Below, in pieces: positions 25,130 through 33,842 of a stretch of 64,000 nucleotides of DNA. The first letter of the stretch is position 1, and every line of letters starts with the position of its first letter. The notes beneath the pieces are model-generated. The model saw only the letters and a list, made by a program, of their open reading frames with translations. It was not told the DNA's origin and searched no databases. Source of the stretch: an uncultured Gemmatimonadota bacterium (GTDB lineage: Bacteria > Gemmatimonadota > Gemmatimonadetes > Gemmatimonadales > Gemmatimonadaceae); contig CAIVZZ010000013.1 in assembly GCA_903910555.1 (NCBI GenBank), forward strand, positions 62,001 to 126,000, given 5' to 3'. The translations under genes were made by a program, and so were the position numbers.

Positions 25130-25771
25130 TCAATCCGGCTTCGTCTTCGTGCACTCCAGCGCTTCGATCACAGAACCGCCGAGCGCGTGTTCCAGGCGCG
25201 CTTCGGCGCGTGGATCGCCGAAGTCAGCGACTGCTTTCTCCTTTGCATCGGCGGCGAGTTGTGCTCCGCGCTCCTCGCCGTACCACTGCATGAGGCACCC
25301 GACTTCGTCAGACATCCCTTGAAAGAGAGGTACAGGTGCCGGTGACTTCAACATCTCCGTGATCAAACGATAGAGTTCGCGATTCTTCGGCCCCACAGTC
25401 GCGACATGGGGCGCCGGTAACGGAGGCAAAGCGATCGCGATAATCTCATGCGCGCGGTCGGCGGCGAGAACGCCAGTGGCCGGTGCATCGACTGAGTCGA
25501 TCCAGACGCTGAGCTTTGCGGTCGAATCGACTGCAGTGAAAGTGTACGTCACTCGCGACCACAGTTGATACGCGCGATGAGTGTTACTGTCGGTGGGGAT
25601 CGATTCGCCATTTATTGTCGCCGTGACTTGGCTCGGAAAGAAAACAAGTCTGAACGGCACCATCGTCACGGGGTCTGCCACCGCGGGACGGATAGCACGC
25701 GCGGCGGGACGCGCGTGATCCGGTCTGCTGCAGGCGAGCGCGAGGATCGCCACAATAAATTCAGGGCGCAA
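25130..25771 (-). CDS. Hypothetical lipoprotein
   Basis: I do not recognise the family. The frame extends back into ssb, but a TTG at 25771 gives a compact signal peptide (RPEFIVAILALACS) with a lipobox Cys about residue 14; a GTG at 25753 is an alternative. The mature part contains a beta-rich region (PFRLVFFPSQVTATINGE; YTFTAVDSTAKLSVWIDSVD) and a helical, charged C-terminus (LAADAKEKAVADFGDPRAEARLEHALGG). It lies downstream of ssb, past a terminator-like hairpin. Confidence 0.55.
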   Translation of the reverse strand: MRPEFIVAILALACSRPDHARPAARAIRPAVADPVTMVPFRLVFFPSQVTATINGESIPTDSNTHRAYQLWSRVTYTFTAVDSTAKLSVWIDSVDAPATGVLAADRAHEIIAIALPPLPAPHVATVGPKNRELYRLITEMLKSPAPVPLFQGMSDEVGCLMQWYGEERGAQLAADAKEKAVADFGDPRAEARLEHALGGSVIEALECTKTKPD

Positions 25772-25800
25772 AAGCGCACCCAGACGAATGCCTGACGCAC

Positions 25801-25836
25801 AGAAACAGGGCCCGTCGGCGAACCCGACGAGCCCTG
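25801..25836 (-). terminator. Hairpin terminator after ssb
   Basis: The 13-base stem CAGGGCTCGTCGG/CCGACGGGCCCTG (one G-U pair in RNA) has a 5-base loop and is followed by TTTCT on the minus strand, 20 bases past the ssb stop. The T-tract is short, so termination may be partial. Confidence 0.6.
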
Positions 25837-25856
25837 CGGTGAATTGTCTCGCGATA

Positions 25857-26351
25857 CTAGAACGGCAGATCGTCGTCTTCCTGATCCAGCGCCCCGGGGA
25901 ATTCTTCAAAATCTCCCCCGCCCTTCTTTGCAGCTGCCGGCTTCGACGAACGCGCGGGGCCGTCGAACGAATCGCCGCCTCCGCCGCCGCTGCCGCCCTT
26001 GCCGCCGCCGAGGAGGAGAATCTCGCGCACTTTGATTTCGGTCACGTAGCGCGTCTGCTTCTCTTTGTCTTCGAACTGGCGGTACTCGATGCTTCCCTCG
26101 ACGTACAGTTTGTCGCCCTTCTTCACGTAGCGCTCGACGATGTCGGCGAGGCCGGTGCCTTTGGCGCCTGCGTTCCAGGCGATGCACTTGTGCCATTCCG
26201 TCTTTTCCTGCTTCTCACCGGATGCAGAGCTCCACTGGCGCGTGGTCGCGAGCGAAAAGTTCGCGACTTTGCTGCCATTGGAGGTGGTGCGGATTTCGGG
26301 GTCGTTTCCGAGGTTTCCGATAAGCGTGACTTTGTTCAGGCTGCGGCTCAC
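25857..26351 (-). CDS. ssb: Single-stranded DNA-binding protein
   Basis: Coats single-stranded DNA in replication, repair and recombination. The 164 residues hold an OB-fold (about 5-108; KVTLIGNLGNDPEIR, TEWHKCIAWN, GDKLYVEGSIEYRQF), a Gly/Ser/Lys-rich flexible linker, and the acidic DDDLPF tip that recruits partner proteins. The GTG start has a strong GGAGGAG site. The single-gene unit is bounded by its own promoter and terminator-like hairpin. Confidence 0.97.
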   Translation of the reverse strand: MSRSLNKVTLIGNLGNDPEIRTTSNGSKVANFSLATTRQWSSASGEKQEKTEWHKCIAWNAGAKGTGLADIVERYVKKGDKLYVEGSIEYRQFEDKEKQTRYVTEIKVREILLLGGGKGGSGGGGGDSFDGPARSSKPAAAKKGGGDFEEFPGALDQEDDDLPF

Positions 26352-26373
26352 AACTCCTCCCGTTAGTGTCGTA

Positions 26374-26401
26374 CGTATAAGCTGAATCTACTTCCCGTCA
26401 G
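26374..26401 (-). promoter_or_regulatory. Candidate ssb promoter
   Basis: CTGACG and TATACG (each 4 of 6 to the sigma-70 consensus) are spaced by 16 bases and end 22 bases before the ssb GTG. Confidence 0.5.
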
Positions 26402-26430
26402 ATGCTTCACCAATTGCTTGCACCGATGAT

Positions 26431-26889
26431 CTAAAGCTTGCGCCGCATGATCAGCGCGTCCTCCTCAGGCTTGCTGTAATACTTCAATCTGCGCCCGGCG
26501 ATTTCGAATTCTCTCGCCTCGTAAAGCTTCCGCGCCTCTTCGTTCGATTCGCGGACTTCGAGAAAAACTGTCTTTGCGCCGAACTCTGCTGCGGCGCGCA
26601 GAATGCGATCCAACAACAGCGCGCCCACTCCCCTTCTGCGCGCTGCAGGCGCCACGGCGATATTCGCAATCTCTGATTCATCGGCGACGTACCAGGCAAC
26701 CGCATATCCGAGCAGCGTTCCGTCGGCATCGATCGCGACCTCCAGCTTCGCTCGTGGATGATCGAGCAGATCACGGAATCCTTCGAGTGACCACGGATCG
26801 CCGAACGATGCGCTCTCAATCGCGTGGATCGCGGCGAGATCACTCTCAGCCGCCACCCGCACGGTCACTGCAAGCGCCCCCTCACTCAT
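26431..26889 (-). CDS. rimI: Ribosomal protein S18 alanine N-acetyltransferase-like GNAT enzyme
   Basis: GNAT acetyltransferase, probably acting on the N-terminus of S18. The 152 residues show the acetyl-CoA loop APAARRRGVGALLLD (about 92-106), the substrate-side segment IESASFGDPWSLEGF, and the C-terminal FLEVRESNEEARKLYEAREFEIAGRR typical of RimI. It is the last gene of a uvrB-tsaE-tsaB-rimI unit; the tsaB-rimI neighbourhood is common and supports the name. Confidence 0.88.
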   Translation of the reverse strand: MSEGALAVTVRVAAESDLAAIHAIESASFGDPWSLEGFRDLLDHPRAKLEVAIDADGTLLGYAVAWYVADESEIANIAVAPAARRRGVGALLLDRILRAAAEFGAKTVFLEVRESNEEARKLYEAREFEIAGRRLKYYSKPEEDALIMRRKL

Positions 26890-26906
26890 CGCCTATCGCG
26901 CTCCCC

Positions 26907-27587
26907 TCATGCTTCGCCCGTCGCCCTAAGGGCCCGACCGTGCGTCGCCTCCCACTTCACCTGCGCTTCTGCCAGACGGCCGTAGTCGGGCTCCCACGTG
27001 TCGAGCGAAACGCGGCCGTGCTCAATGACCTGATCGAGCAGCATCGCCACGCCACGCGCATGCGGCGCGGCCTCGAGCATTTCCTTCGGGCCAATGGCGC
27101 GCGCCTCGAGGCGTTCGCACGTGCTCGCAACATCGGCATCACGAACCAAACCGAGCCGCTCGAGCTCGCGAACGCTGCCACCCGCGCCCACCTGATACAA
27201 CGCCGCGTACTTCTCGCCGCGCATTGCGTCCAAGAGCGCGAGCCAGCGGCCGGGCTCAAGCTGCTCGCTGCGCCCCGCGACAATCAGCGCGAGCGACGAA
27301 ACAGCGAACAGTCCGTCGACGCGAGCGCCATTTCCCATCACAATCCCTTTCGCGATCGCGCCGGCAATGCGCAGCGAGGTAAAACTCCCCGGCCCCGCGC
27401 CGCAGATCACGCGCGTGACATCGCGCACGGAGCACCCCGCTTCGCCGAGCGTCGCGACGACTGCCGGCATCAACCGCTCTTCCTGCTCACCGCGCATCAC
27501 GGCCTCGCCCTCGGCCACAACCACGCGATCGCGCAGCACCGCCACGGTGCCGATGTACGTCGACGCATCAATCGCCAGCGTGATCAC
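26907..27587 (-). CDS. tsaB: tRNA threonylcarbamoyladenosine synthesis protein TsaB
   Basis: Scaffold of the complex that makes t6A37 in ANN-decoding tRNAs. The 226-residue protein has the ASKHA-fold start LAIDASTYIGTVAVL, the GEAVMRGEQEERLMPAV segment and the signature GAGPGSFTSLRIAGAIAKG (about 82-100). It lies four bases after tsaE and just before rimI. Its partners TsaC and TsaD are not in this window. Confidence 0.93.
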   Translation of the reverse strand: MITLAIDASTYIGTVAVLRDRVVVAEGEAVMRGEQEERLMPAVVATLGEAGCSVRDVTRVICGAGPGSFTSLRIAGAIAKGIVMGNGARVDGLFAVSSLALIVAGRSEQLEPGRWLALLDAMRGEKYAALYQVGAGGSVRELERLGLVRDADVASTCERLEARAIGPKEMLEAAPHARGVAMLLDQVIEHGRVSLDTWEPDYGRLAEAQVKWEATHGRALRATGEA

Positions 27588-27591
27588 GCGA

Positions 27592-28005
27592 TCACCAGCT
27601 CACGCTGCGAAGGTCGGGCTTGCCGGGAACATGAGCGAGCTTGATCGAATGCGTCGCCGCCGGCAACTCCGCGCCCGCGCGATCGGGCCACTCAATCATC
27701 ACGATCGCACGCGATGCCATCACATCTTCCCAGCCGATATTCGCGAGTTGCTCCGGTCCGGCAAGCCGGTAGAGATCGAGATGATACACGGACGAGCGCG
27801 GCGCGTGATACTCGTGGGCGACGGCGAAGGTCGGGCTCGTCACTGTTTCGCGCACGCCGTATCCGGTCGAGATGGCCTTGGCGAGTGTGGTCTTTCCCGC
27901 GCCGAGGTCACCGTCGAGCGTGATGACAGCGGGCGGTTCGAGACGCGCACCAAGCGCCTCGCCCCACTGCGTCAACTCGGGAAGTGTGAACTCAGCGACG
28001 GGCAT
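27592..28005 (-). CDS. tsaE: tRNA threonylcarbamoyladenosine ATPase TsaE
   Basis: P-loop ATPase of the t6A complex. Starting at the ATG at 28005, which overlaps the uvrB end by 14 bases, gives 137 residues, normal for the family. The Walker A motif is [14 protein letters not shown] (about 36-49), followed by [11 protein letters not shown], the HLDLYRL segment and the Walker-B-like IVMIEWPD. A longer in-frame start at 28137 would overlap uvrB heavily and is not used. Confidence 0.94.
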   Translation of the reverse strand: MPVAEFTLPELTQWGEALGARLEPPAVITLDGDLGAGKTTLAKAISTGYGVRETVTSPTFAVAHEYHAPRSSVYHLDLYRLAGPEQLANIGWEDVMASRAIVMIEWPDRAGAELPAATHSIKLAHVPGKPDLRSVSW

Positions 28006-30058
28006 GCGCGCGCCGCGGTCCGCTCCGCGTGCCATCCATCTTCGCCCGGATATCGAACAGTTCGTCACGCAGTCGCGCGGCGCTCTCGAAATCGAGGTTC
28101 TTCGCAGCCGTGCGCATCTCCTCTTCGAGCTTCGCAATCAATGCAGGAAGATCGGCGGTGCCGTAGTGATTCGCCGCCTCGGCGACGCGCTGCTCTTTCT
28201 TGCGCGACGTACGATCCTCTTCGCGCGCATCGCTGCCATCGCGCGCATCGGCGACACGCGTGATGAAGCGCACTTCCTCGATGCTCTTGGTCACGCCGAC
28301 GGGCGTGATGCCGTGCTCGATGTTGTGCGCACGCTGGATCTCGCGGCGGCGGCTCGTTTCATCGAGTGCCCGCTGCATCGATCCGGTGATGCGATCCGCG
28401 TAGAAGATCGCGCGACCGTTCACGTGGCGCGCCGCGCGGCCAACCGTTTGGATCAGCGCGCGATCGCTGCGCAGGAATCCTTCCTGATCGGCGTCAAGAA
28501 TCGCGACGAGCGATACCTCGGGCATGTCGAGCCCTTCGCGCAGGAGGTTGATGCCGATGAGGACGTCGAACTCGCCGAGCCGGAGGCCGCGAACGATTTC
28601 CATTCGCTCAATGGCATCGATGTCCGAGTGCATGTAGCGCACGCGAACCTTCACCTGCTGGAGATAGTCGGCGAGATCTTCCGACATGCGCTTGGTGAGG
28701 GTCGTGACGAGCACGCGTTCACCCTTACGCTCACGAATGCGAATCTCGTTGAGCAGATCGTCGACCTGGCCGCGCACAGGGCGGATCTCGATTTCCGGAT
28801 CGATGAGACCGGTGGGCCGAATGATCTGCTCAACGACCACGCCCTGCGAGAGTTTCAGCTCGAGATCACCCGGCGTTGCCGAGACATTGATCGCCTGCGG
28901 CGTAAGCTGCAGGAACTCGTCGAACATCAGCGGACGGTTGTCGAGCGCGCTCGGCAGACGGAAGCCGTATTCTACGAGCGTGAGTTTGCGCGCGCGGTCG
29001 CCGTTGAACATGCCGCCGATTTGCGGGAGCGAGACGTGCGACTCGTCGACAACGACGAGGAAGTCGTCTGGGAAATAATCGAAGAGACACGCAGGGCGAT
29101 CGCCTTCGTTGCGGCCCGAGAGATGACGCGAATAGTTCTCGATGCCGGGGCAGGAGCCAATCTCGAGCATCATCTCGATGTCGAAGTTGGTGCGCGACTC
29201 GAGGCGCTGCACTTCGAGCAGCTTGTTCGCGGCGCGCAATGCGGCGAGCCGCTCTACGAGCTCAGCGCGAATCAATCCGACCGCTTTTTCGAGAGTTGGC
29301 CGAGTGGTAACGAAGTGTTTCGCGGGATAGACGGCTGCTTTGGTGAGATTCGCGATCGTCTCGCCGTTCAGCGGATTCACTTTAGAAATCTTTTCGATTT
29401 CGTCGCCGAACATCTCGATGCGAACGGCTTGCTCTTCGTACGCGGGGAAAATCTCGACCGTGTCGCCGCGCACGCGGAACGTGCCGCGCTCAAACGCGAC
29501 ATCGTTGCGCGAATACTGAATCTTCACGAGCGAACGGAGAATATCGTCGCGCTTGATCTTCTGGCCGACGCTGAGCGTGACCATCGTCTCGCGATACGTG
29601 ACCGGGTCACCCAAGCCGTAGATCGCGGAGACTGTTGCGACGATGATGACGTCATCCCGTTCCATGAGCGACGACGTAGCACGCAGACGGAGCCGGTCGA
29701 TGTCATCGTTGATCGACGCGTCCTTCTCGATATACGTGTCGCTCGACGGGACGTACGCTTCGGGCTGGTAATAATCGTAGTACGAGATGAAGTACTCGAC
29801 GGCGTTGTTCGGGAAGAACGACTTCAGCTCACCGTACAGCTGCGCGGCGAGCGTCTTGTTATGCGAGAGGACTAGGGTGGGTTTGCCAATGTTTTTGATG
29901 ACGTTGGCAATGGTCATCGTCTTGCCCGACCCCGTGACGCCGAGGAGGGTCTGGAAGCGGTCGCCGCGGACAAGGCCGGCGGTCAGCTCCGTGATGGCGC
30001 GGGGTTGGTCGCCGGCGGGGCTAAAAGGAGCTTGGAGGTCGAACCGGGCGCCGGACAT
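27992..30058 (-). CDS. uvrB: Excinuclease ABC subunit B
   Basis: Damage-verifying helicase of nucleotide excision repair. The 688 residues show Walker [15 protein letters not shown] (about 39-52), the beta-hairpin region [21 protein letters not shown], helicase motifs including [20 protein letters not shown], and the C-terminal UVR domain ([20 protein letters not shown]) that binds UvrC. Length and motifs are canonical. It appears to be the first gene of the tsaE-tsaB-rimI unit, with a -10 box only six bases before the ATG. Confidence 0.97.
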   Translation of the reverse strand: MSGARFDLQAPFSPAGDQPRAITELTAGLVRGDRFQTLLGVTGSGKTMTIANVIKNIGKPTLVLSHNKTLAAQLYGELKSFFPNNAVEYFISYYDYYQPEAYVPSSDTYIEKDASINDDIDRLRLRATSSLMERDDVIIVATVSAIYGLGDPVTYRETMVTLSVGQKIKRDDILRSLVKIQYSRNDVAFERGTFRVRGDTVEIFPAYEEQAVRIEMFGDEIEKISKVNPLNGETIANLTKAAVYPAKHFVTTRPTLEKAVGLIRAELVERLAALRAANKLLEVQRLESRTNFDIEMMLEIGSCPGIENYSRHLSGRNEGDRPACLFDYFPDDFLVVVDESHVSLPQIGGMFNGDRARKLTLVEYGFRLPSALDNRPLMFDEFLQLTPQAINVSATPGDLELKLSQGVVVEQIIRPTGLIDPEIEIRPVRGQVDDLLNEIRIRERKGERVLVTTLTKRMSEDLADYLQQVKVRVRYMHSDIDAIERMEIVRGLRLGEFDVLIGINLLREGLDMPEVSLVAILDADQEGFLRSDRALIQTVGRAARHVNGRAIFYADRITGSMQRALDETSRRREIQRAHNIEHGITPVGVTKSIEEVRFITRVADARDGSDAREEDRTSRKKEQRVAEAANHYGTADLPALIAKLEEEMRTAAKNLDFESAARLRDELFDIRAKMDGTRSGPRRAHARR

Positions 30059-30064
30059 GGGCTA

Positions 30065-30087
30065 AATATACTGTTTCGGTGTGTATT
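30065..30087 (-). promoter_or_regulatory. uvrB -10 box with overlapping inverted repeat
   Basis: On the minus strand TATATT (30070-30065) ends six bases before the uvrB ATG, implying a leaderless or near-leaderless transcript. No -35 match was found at normal spacing. The imperfect inverted repeat AATAC-N11-GTAT overlaps the box and could be an operator, for example for a damage regulator. That function is speculation. Confidence 0.5.
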
Positions 30088-30120
30088 CGGGTAGGGCGTC
30101 CCCGGCAACCCAAGAGAAGT

Positions 30121-30238
30121 GAACTGTTTTCTGTTGGTCGGCTAACCAAGGTTTTCCGTCCGGACTACGGACGTTGTCGCGCGGTACGTAGTCCGGACGG
30201 ATTCTCTGACAGAACACCGACCAACAGAAGACAGTCAA
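30121..30238. repeat. Palindromic intergenic element B, copy 1
   Basis: Nested inverted repeat of about 118 bases, 12 bases beyond the stop of the minus-strand membrane protein gene. The outer arms are CTGTTTTCTGTTGGTCGG and its near-complement; the inner arms are CCGTCCGGACTACG and its exact complement. One arm shares roughly 42 aligned bases with the element at 37708-37785. Confidence 0.9.
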
Positions 30239-30249
30239 CGTCTGTCGCG

Positions 30250-30690
30250 CTAGTTGGCACCCATCCTGAACCAAGGAATCCCGGCCAGCACCAGTCCCAG
30301 CGCCAGCGAGAACCCAAGTGACGACCGCAAAAACTTCACCCGGTCCGACGGCGACTTCCTCGCAGCGATGCTCGAGCCGTGCGCGACGCACAGCGCCACG
30401 AACATCATGATCGGATGTTCGGCCACGAAGAATCGCGTGTGCGCGTCCTGCATCGCCGTCGCCATGTTCTGCATCGCGCCACGCGTGATCGGGCTCACGC
30501 CGTAGAGGATCAAGCCGATGAGAAACTGGAGGTCGAAGAGCCCGACGAAGATCGCCGAGTAGCGACGGTCGGCGGGACCGTACGGGGAGTTGCTCGAGTA
30601 GCCCTTCGCCATTTTGGCGATGGCAAAAAGGCCCGCGAGGAGAACGAGCAAGCGCAGGTACGAATGGACAACGAGGAGAGTGGGAGTCAT
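30250..30690 (-). CDS. Small four-helix membrane protein, unknown
   Basis: I do not recognise the family with certainty. The 146 residues contain four hydrophobic segments (about 5-24, 45-65, 88-108, 122-140). Possible metal or haem ligands include His9 near the first helix and His residues in DAHTRFFVAEHPIMM and CVAHGSS, so a cytochrome-like role is possible but unproven. The gene follows relA/spoT after 13 bases on the same strand and is probably co-transcribed. Element B copy 1 lies just past its stop. Confidence 0.6.
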   Translation of the reverse strand: MTPTLLVVHSYLRLLVLLAGLFAIAKMAKGYSSNSPYGPADRRYSAIFVGLFDLQFLIGLILYGVSPITRGAMQNMATAMQDAHTRFFVAEHPIMMFVALCVAHGSSIAARKSPSDRVKFLRSSLGFSLALGLVLAGIPWFRMGAN

Positions 30691-30703
30691 CCGCTGAACT
30701 TAC

Positions 30704-32890
30704 TCAATTCTCAGACGAAGTCAGCTTCTCCCTGCGCGAAACCTCCGAAACGCCCTTCACCCGCCGCACAGCCTTGATGATTTTCTCGAGGTGGGCGAGG
30801 TTTTCGACTTCAACCAGTGCGGCGCCCGCAACGCGACCGTCGGTGGTTTTCAGCTCGAGCGACCGGATGTCTGTGCCCGTTTCGCTCACCGCCTGCGCGA
30901 GATCGGCGTACAGGCCGCGCCGATCCGACGCTTCAATCGCGAGGCGAATTACGAAGCGCTCGCCTTCGCTCTCCTGCCAGTCAATGTCGAGCCGGCGCTC
31001 GGGTTCGTGCGCGAGGAAAAGCAGGTTCGGACAATCGCCGCGATGGATGCTCACGCCGCGCCCGCGCGTCACATAGCCGACGACCTTATCCCCGGGCACC
31101 GGCTGGCAGCACTGCGCATACCGCACCATCAAACCGTCGACGCCCTGAATGCGAATTCCCTTCGACGATCCGGACCGCTTCATGCGATCCATCAGCCGTT
31201 CGAGCGGACTCGGCTTGAGCGCGGAATCGTCGCGCTCATCGAAATCGGGATAGAGTGCGCGCAGAACCTGCGTGACGTTAATATCGCCCTGCCCGATCGA
31301 CGCAAAGAGATGCGTTTCGTCGCTCAACTTCAGGATCTCGGCGGCCTGCGCCAGCTGCGCGTCGGTGAGCTTCGCGTGACGGCGACGCTTCAACTCGCGT
31401 TCGAGAATCTCCGAACCGATGCGAATCGACGTGCTCTGCTCTTCGTGACGCAGCCACTGCCGAATTCGATGGCGCGCGCGGCCCGTGCGCACGTGCGCAA
31501 GCCAGTCGCGGCTCGGGCGCGCGTTGGGCGAGCGAATAATTTCGACGGTCTCTGAGTTTTTCAGTTCGCGCGAGAGCGGGACGATGCGGCCGTTGACCTT
31601 CGCGCCCTGCGTGTGCAAACCAACTTCGGTGTGCACGGCAAACGCGAAGTCGATTGGCGTCGCACCGCGCGGCAACTGGTGGACGTCGCCGTTCGGCGTG
31701 AAAACGAAAATCTCGTCCTGATATAAGTCGAGTTTGAGGAACTCGAGGAACTGATCGGGGCTTTCTGCGTCGAGCTGCAGTTCGAGCACCTGGCGGAACC
31801 AGTGCAGTGCGCGATCGAGATCGTCCTTCGCCTTTCCGCCTTCCTTGTAACGCCAGTGCGCCGCGATGCCAAAGTCCGCCGTCCGATGCATTTCGCGCGT
31901 GCGGATCTGGATTTCGAAGAGCGTCTGCTTGGGGCCAAAAATCGTCGTGTGCAGCGACTGATACCCGTTCGATTTCGGGCTCGCGATATAATCCTTGATG
32001 CGCTCCTGCAAGGGCGTCCACTCACCGTGGATGACGCCGAGTGCGTGGTAGCACTCCTGCACATTCTCGACGAGCACGCGAATCGCGAGAAGATCGTAAA
32101 TCTCCTCGTACGGCTTGTCGCGCTTCTGCATCTTCTTGAAAATCGACCAGAGATGCTTTGGGCGGCCGCTCGCTTCGTAGACCTTGATCCCGGCGTCGGC
32201 GAGGCGCGCGCGCAGCGGCGTCGCCATCTCTTCGATCAGCGACTCGCGCTCTTTTCGTTTTTGGACGATGAGCTTCGCGAGATTCTTGTAGTCAACGGGT
32301 TCGAGGAACTTGAACGCCAGATCCTCGAGCTCCGCTTTCATCGCGGCGAGACCAAAGCGGTGCGCGAGCGGAGCGTACAGGTCACGCGTCTCCTGCGAAA
32401 TGCGCTGGCGCTTTTCGTCGGGCATGAACTCGAGCGTCCGCATGTTGTGCAGGCGGTCGGCGAGCTTGATCAGGATGACGCGCGCGTCTTTCGCGATCGA
32501 GAGCAGGAGCTTTCGATAGTTCTCGACCTGCCGCTCCTGCGTACTCGTCAGCGGGAGGTGGCCGATTTTTGTCAGGCCGTCGACGATCTGGGCGATTTCA
32601 CGGCCGAACTCGCGCTCTACCTCTTCGACTGTTACGGCGGTGTCTTCGACGACATCATGGATGAGGGCGCTGGCGACCGTTACCGAATCGAGCTGAAGGT
32701 CCGCGAGGATCTTCGCGACTTCGACGCAGTGTGTGACGTACGGATCGCCGTTGCGACGGGTCTGGCCGGCGTGCGCGCGCTCGCTGAAGCGGTAGGCGCG
32801 CGCGAGCAGCTCCATATCGAGTCGCTCGTTGGCGAGCTCGGCGGAGAGATCCCAGCCTGGGATTTGCTCTAGTTGGGTGGGCGCGGCCAT
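30704..32890 (-). CDS. Bifunctional (p)ppGpp synthetase/hydrolase RelA/SpoT
   Basis: Makes and degrades the stringent-response alarmone. The 728 residues run: HD hydrolase domain (about 30-180) with ALIHDVVEDT intact; synthetase domain (about 235-350) with GRPKHLWSIFKKM and SPKSNGYQSLHTT; TGS domain (about 390-450, VFTPNGDVHQLPRG); and a C-terminal ACT domain (about 650-720). The charged motif RDKP fits the bifunctional rather than the synthetase-only class. A good promoter ends six bases before the ATG. Confidence 0.95.
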   Translation of the reverse strand: MAAPTQLEQIPGWDLSAELANERLDMELLARAYRFSERAHAGQTRRNGDPYVTHCVEVAKILADLQLDSVTVASALIHDVVEDTAVTVEEVEREFGREIAQIVDGLTKIGHLPLTSTQERQVENYRKLLLSIAKDARVILIKLADRLHNMRTLEFMPDEKRQRISQETRDLYAPLAHRFGLAAMKAELEDLAFKFLEPVDYKNLAKLIVQKRKERESLIEEMATPLRARLADAGIKVYEASGRPKHLWSIFKKMQKRDKPYEEIYDLLAIRVLVENVQECYHALGVIHGEWTPLQERIKDYIASPKSNGYQSLHTTIFGPKQTLFEIQIRTREMHRTADFGIAAHWRYKEGGKAKDDLDRALHWFRQVLELQLDAESPDQFLEFLKLDLYQDEIFVFTPNGDVHQLPRGATPIDFAFAVHTEVGLHTQGAKVNGRIVPLSRELKNSETVEIIRSPNARPSRDWLAHVRTGRARHRIRQWLRHEEQSTSIRIGSEILERELKRRRHAKLTDAQLAQAAEILKLSDETHLFASIGQGDINVTQVLRALYPDFDERDDSALKPSPLERLMDRMKRSGSSKGIRIQGVDGLMVRYAQCCQPVPGDKVVGYVTRGRGVSIHRGDCPNLLFLAHEPERRLDIDWQESEGERFVIRLAIEASDRRGLYADLAQAVSETGTDIRSLELKTTDGRVAGAALVEVENLAHLEKIIKAVRRVKGVSEVSRREKLTSSEN

Positions 32891-32896
32891 ATCCGC

Positions 32897-32924
32897 AATA
32901 AAAGCGACGACAGGGGGGAGTCAA
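32897..32924 (-). promoter_or_regulatory. relA/spoT promoter, leaderless arrangement
   Basis: TTGACT (32924-32919, 5 of 6) and TTTATT (32902-32897, 4 of 6) are spaced by 16 bases. Only six bases separate the -10 box from the ATG, so the transcript should start at or next to the start codon. Confidence 0.6.
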
Positions 32925-33039
32925 GACACGGGAGGCGGGAGAGGAATCGGAACGCGGGTGTTCGCGAAGAGACACTCACTTCTTCTCTCATCTCGCCTCT
33001 CCACCCCGCGTCCAAATTCCTCTCCTGCGTTCTGCGTCA
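32925..33039. repeat. Palindromic intergenic element C, copy 2
   Basis: Imperfect inverted repeat starting about 24 bases past the radC stop (minus strand). The right arm, about 40 bases (CACCCCGCGTCC through TCTGCGTCAG), is almost identical to the right arm of the copy at 22763-22936. The left arm is more diverged (GGGAGAGGAATCGGAACGCG), and the inner stem of copy 1 is absent. Its left end abuts the relA/spoT promoter. Confidence 0.85.
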
Positions 33040-33062
33040 GCATTTAGTCTCACCCCTCGCCG

Positions 33063-33779
33063 CTAAAGCAACCCGCCCTCCGCAAACGACAAGTACCTCC
33101 CCCGCCCAATCACGACATGATCCGCCACCGGAATGTCGAGCAACCGCCCCGCCGCCACCAACTGTGCCGTAATCGCGCGATCATCCGCCGACGGAGTCGG
33201 ATCCCCACTCGGATGATTGTGCACGAGAATAATCGCCGCCGCCCTTTCCGCGATCGCCTCGCGAAATACCTCTCGCGGGTGCACCAGCGATGAATTCAAA
33301 ATTCCGCGCGTAATCGTGATATTCCGCTCGAGCCTGTGCTGCGCATCCAACACGGCAACGTGGAATTCCTCGACCGGCAAGTCTTCCAGCCGCGGCGCGT
33401 ACGCGGCCCACACGTCACGCGGAGTGCGCAGCGGCGCGCCTTCATCACGCGATTCCGCGGCGAGCCGTCGCCCCAGTTCTAAAGCCGCGTGAATCGCCAC
33501 GGCACGCGCCGAGCCAAGCCCGTGCACCGCAGTCAGCGCCGCAACAGGCTGTGACGCGAGGCGCCGCAGTGATCCTTCTGATTTCGCGAGCGCGTCTTGC
33601 GCAAGCATCAGCGCTGAGCGATTGGCCGTTCCGGATCCAATCACTATGGCGAGCAATTCAGAGGAACTCAGCGCGCGCGCGCCGAGGTCTTTCAGACGTT
33701 CGCGGGGACGCTCGGTGCGCGGCATTTCGCGCAGGCGGAGCACGTGTGACGCGTGAGTAGGAAGAATTGAAGAAGCCAT
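33063..33779 (-). CDS. radC: RadC-family JAB-domain protein
   Basis: JAMM-fold protein found near repair and recombination functions; biochemical role unsettled. The 238 residues include an N-terminal helix-hairpin region (RPRERLKDLGARALSSSELLAIVIGSG) and a C-terminal JAB domain with the metal motif VHNHPSGDPTPSADD. The ATG at 33779 lies inside the arm of a perfect 13-bp hairpin. A downstream ATG at 33725 (MPRTERPRERL) matches where family members usually begin and would escape it. Confidence 0.88.
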   Translation of the reverse strand: MASSILPTHASHVLRLREMPRTERPRERLKDLGARALSSSELLAIVIGSGTANRSALMLAQDALAKSEGSLRRLASQPVAALTAVHGLGSARAVAIHAALELGRRLAAESRDEGAPLRTPRDVWAAYAPRLEDLPVEEFHVAVLDAQHRLERNITITRGILNSSLVHPREVFREAIAERAAAIILVHNHPSGDPTPSADDRAITAQLVAAGRLLDIPVADHVVIGRGRYLSFAEGGLL

Positions 33780-33810
33780 GCGCCGAGTCTAAGCTCGGCG
33801 CATGGCTTTT
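33775..33810. promoter_or_regulatory. Perfect hairpin between secA and radC covering the radC start
   Basis: Arms GCCATGCGCCGAG and CTCGGCGCATGGC (13 bp, perfect) flank a 6-base loop. On the plus strand a TTTT run follows; on the minus strand, the coding one, the tail is TTCTTC. It can act as a terminator after secA, or fold in RNA to hide the first radC ATG. Confidence 0.75.
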
Positions 33811-33842
33811 CCGTCATCGAAAAACCGCAGCGTGTTACAAAA

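Noticed and set aside
27872-29875. A 667-residue plus-strand frame opposite uvrB and tsaE
   Set aside because: Complement of canonical uvrB. Composition is Arg/Ala/Glu-rich and no motif is visible.
30065-30238. LexA box for uvrB inside or beside element B
   Set aside because: CTGT and ACAG pieces occur, but not at the spacing of a known LexA box, and element B also occurs far from any repair gene. The short inverted repeat at the -10 box is kept only as a possible operator.
31802-32872. Plus-strand frame opposite relA/spoT
   Set aside because: Antisense shadow; the minus strand has all RelA/SpoT domains.
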